From Pseudomonas sp. ADAK18 (GTDB lineage: Bacteria; Pseudomonadota; Gammaproteobacteria; Pseudomonadales; Pseudomonadaceae), in contig NZ_CP052859.1 in NCBI RefSeq assembly GCF_012935695.1, forward strand, positions 3,823,001 to 3,887,000: a stretch of DNA of 64,000 nt, read 5' to 3'. The notes beneath the pieces were generated by a model, which saw nothing but the letters and a program-made list of their open reading frames with translations, ran no database searches and was not told where the DNA came from. Shown here one piece after another: positions 62,019 to 64,000 of this stretch. Positions within the stretch are counted from its first letter, which is position 1; each line of letters begins with the position of its first letter. A program made the position numbers and the translations under genes.

Positions 62019-64000
62019 ATGAAAAGAATGCTGATTAACGCAACTCAACCCGAAGAGTTGCGTGTTGCACTAGTAGATGGCCAACGCCTCTACGACCTGG
62101 ACATCGAGTCCGGTGCACGCGAGCAGAAGAAGGCCAACATCTATAAAGGCCGGATTACTCGTATCGAGCCAAGCCTTGAGGCTGCCTTTGTCGATTTCGG
62201 CTCCGAGCGCCACGGCTTCCTGCCCCTCAAAGAAATCTCCCGCGAATACTTCAAGAAAGCCCCCGAAGGCCGCGTGAACATCAAGGACGTCCTGAGTGAA
62301 GGCCAGGAAGTCATCGTTCAGGTAGAAAAAGAAGAACGTGGCAACAAGGGCGCCGCCCTGACCACCTTCATCAGCCTGGCTGGCCGCTACTTGGTCCTGA
62401 TGCCGAACAACCCACGTGCCGGTGGCATTTCCCGCCGCATCGAAGGTGAAGAACGCAACGAACTGCGTGAAGCACTGAACGGCTTGATCGCTCCGGCCGA
62501 CATGGGCCTGATCGTGCGCACTGCCGGCCTGGGCCGCAGCAGCGAAGAGATGCAGTGGGACCTCGATTACCTGCTGCAACTGTGGACCGCTATTAAAGAA
62601 GCGTCCCTGGATCGTTCCGCGCCATTCCTGATCTATCAGGAAAGCAACGTGATCATCCGCGCCATCCGCGACTACCTGCGCCAGGACATCGGCGAAGTGC
62701 TGATCGACAGCGTTGAAGCCCAGGACGAAGCCCTGACCTTCATCCGCCAGGTAATGCCGCAGTACGCCAGCAAGATCAAGCTGTACGAAGACAGCGTTCC
62801 GCTGTTCAACCGTTTCCAGATCGAAAGCCAGATCGAGACCGCCTTCCAGCGCGTCGTCGAATTGCCTTCCGGTGGTTCCATCGTTATCGATCCGACCGAA
62901 GCACTGGTGTCCATCGACATCAACTCGGCGCGCGCCACTAAAGGCAGCGACATCGAAGAAACCGCCCTGCAGACCAACCTGGAAGCGGCTGAAGAAATCG
63001 CCCGCCAACTGCGCCTGCGTGATATCGGTGGCCTGATCGTCATCGACTTCATCGACATGACCCCGGCCAAGAACCAGCGCGCCGTGGAAGAAAAAGTCCG
63101 TGAATGCCTGGAAGCCGACCGTGCCCGCGTACAAGTCGGCCGTATTTCGCGCTTCGGCCTGCTGGAGATGTCCCGCCAGCGCCTGCGTCCATCCCTGGGC
63201 GAAAGCAGCGGTATCGTCTGCCCACGTTGCAACGGCACTGGCATCATCCGTGACGTTGAATCGCTGTCCCTGGCGATCCTGCGCCTGATCGAAGAAGAAG
63301 CCCTGAAAGACCGCACTGCCGAAGTTCGCGCACAAGTGCCGATCCCGGTGGCCGCGTTCCTGCTCAACGAAAAGCGCAACTCGATCACCAAGATCGAACT
63401 GCGCACGCGTGCCCGCATCGTCATCCTGCCGAACGATCACCTCGAGACGCCGCACTTCGAAGTGCAGCGCCTGCGTGATGACAGCCCGGAAGCCCACACC
63501 AATCAGTCCAGCTACGAAATCGCTGCTGCCGCTGCCGACGTGGAAGAAGTCCAGCCAGCCGCTGCGACCCGCACCCTGGTTCGCCAGGAAGCCGCCGTCA
63601 AGACCGCACCAGCCCGTGCCAACGCACCGGTTCCGGTTGAAGCCGCAGCTCCAGTTGCTGCGCCAGCCGCCCTGCCTGAGCCAAGCCTGTTCAAGGGTCT
63701 GGTGAAGTCACTGGTCAGCCTGTTCGCGACCAAGGAAGAGCCGGTTGCTCCAGCTGTGGCCGAGAAGCCAGCCACCGAGCGTCCTGCCCGTAACGAAGAG
63801 CGTCGCAACGGTCGCCAGCAGAGCCGTAACCGCAACGGTCGCCGTGACGAAGAGCGCAAGCCTCGCGAAGAACGTGCACCGCGTGAAGAACGCGCACCAC
63901 GTGAAGAGCGTCAGCCACGCGAAGCCCGTGAAGAAACCCCGGCCGTAGCCCGTGAAGAACGTGCACCACGTGCCCCTCGCGAAGAGCGTGCACCGCGCGC
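62019..64000 (+). CDS. rne: Ribonuclease E, 3' end outside the window
   Basis: The first 660 residues of the endoribonuclease that forms the RNA degradosome and matures rRNA and tRNA. The S1 domain (about 37-120) is followed by the 5'-sensor and the catalytic DNase I-like part with Asp300 and Asp343; the Zn-link is Cys401 and Cys404 (CPRCNG). From about 480 the chain turns into the disordered C-terminal arm, which here includes [17 protein letters not shown], likely the membrane-binding helix, and basic PREER-type repeats for RNA binding. ATG 62019 fits the family start ([15 protein letters not shown]). Confidence 0.97.
   Translation, partial: MKRMLINATQPEELRVALVDGQRLYDLDIESGAREQKKANIYKGRITRIEPSLEAAFVDFGSERHGFLPLKEISREYFKKAPEGRVNIKDVLSEGQEVIVQVEKEERGNKGAALTTFISLAGRYLVLMPNNPRAGGISRRIEGEERNELREALNGLIAPADMGLIVRTAGLGRSSEEMQWDLDYLLQLWTAIKEASLDRSAPFLIYQESNVIIRAIRDYLRQDIGEVLIDSVEAQDEALTFIRQVMPQYASKIKLYEDSVPLFNRFQIESQIETAFQRVVELPSGGSIVIDPTEALVSIDINSARATKGSDIEETALQTNLEAAEEIARQLRLRDIGGLIVIDFIDMTPAKNQRAVEEKVRECLEADRARVQVGRISRFGLLEMSRQRLRPSLGESSGIVCPRCNGTGIIRDVESLSLAILRLIEEEALKDRTAEVRAQVPIPVAAFLLNEKRNSITKIELRTRARIVILPNDHLETPHFEVQRLRDDSPEAHTNQSSYEIAAAAADVEEVQPAAATRTLVRQEAAVKTAPARANAPVPVEAAAPVAAPAALPEPSLFKGLVKSLVSLFATKEEPVAPAVAEKPATERPARNEERRNGRQQSRNRNGRRDEERKPREERAPREERAPREERQPREAREETPAVAREERAPRAPREERAPR

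Noticed and set aside
62070..63497. 475-codon open frame antisense to rne
   Set aside because: Shadow of a highly conserved essential gene.

Overview
The window is chromosomal DNA of a Pseudomonas of the fluorescens group. Three things show this: the gene order from the etf genes through tatD-holB-tmk-mltG-pabC-fabF-acpP-fabG-fabD-plsX-rpmF-maf-sppA-rluC-rne matches the order I know from P. aeruginosa PAO1 (about PA2951 to PA2976); the protein sequences look typical of the genus; and many long inverted REP-type repeats (REPINs) sit between genes. Functions are read from motifs and family knowledge; no database search was run.

Layout. (1) 1-4935: edge of an integrated islet next to a tRNA-Ser(GGA) gene. 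It carries a zinc-ribbon protein, an inovirus Gp2/YagK-YfjJ type HUH protein, an AlpA regulator, a winged-helix protein and a divergent unknown protein, and tandem repeats of integrase arm-site type. No integrase is visible. (2) 5-13.9 kb: crotonase, PlsC-like acyltransferase, CorA transporter, GATase, a fadJ-like/thiolase beta-oxidation pair, a 31-residue membrane peptide and a cytochrome c. (3) 14-24 kb: the transglutaminase / alpha-E / circularly permuted ATP-grasp operon, a candidate sRNA, an RraB-family protein, a START protein, a MocR regulator, and an OmpA-lipoprotein-periplasmic binding protein operon. (4) 24-28 kb: etfA-etfB and, divergently, ETF-quinone oxidoreductase with a PsrA-type operator next to its promoter. 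(5) 28-46.8 kb: accessory metabolism: AraC with alcohol dehydrogenase, an IclR regulator with an araFGH-like sugar transporter and a sugar dehydrogenase, GNAT, HD hydrolase, MFS, a nucleoside-type catabolic cluster (GntR, ADP-ribosylglycohydrolase, NCS1 permease, PfkB kinase) and moaA. (6) 47-61 kb: TetR, the RgsA small RNA, then the conserved DNA-replication, fatty-acid and cell-envelope block on the minus strand. (7) 61.3-64 kb: a long rne leader and the start of RNase E, cut by the window end.

Points of most interest: the integrase-less islet with a 20-bp perfect hairpin between alpA and the HUH gene; absence of pilZ between tatD and holB; the rgsA locus with an RpoS-like promoter; candidate operators for PsrA, IclR and GntR regulators; a possible unnamed sRNA at about 17.5 kb; and at least nine REPINs from several sequence families.
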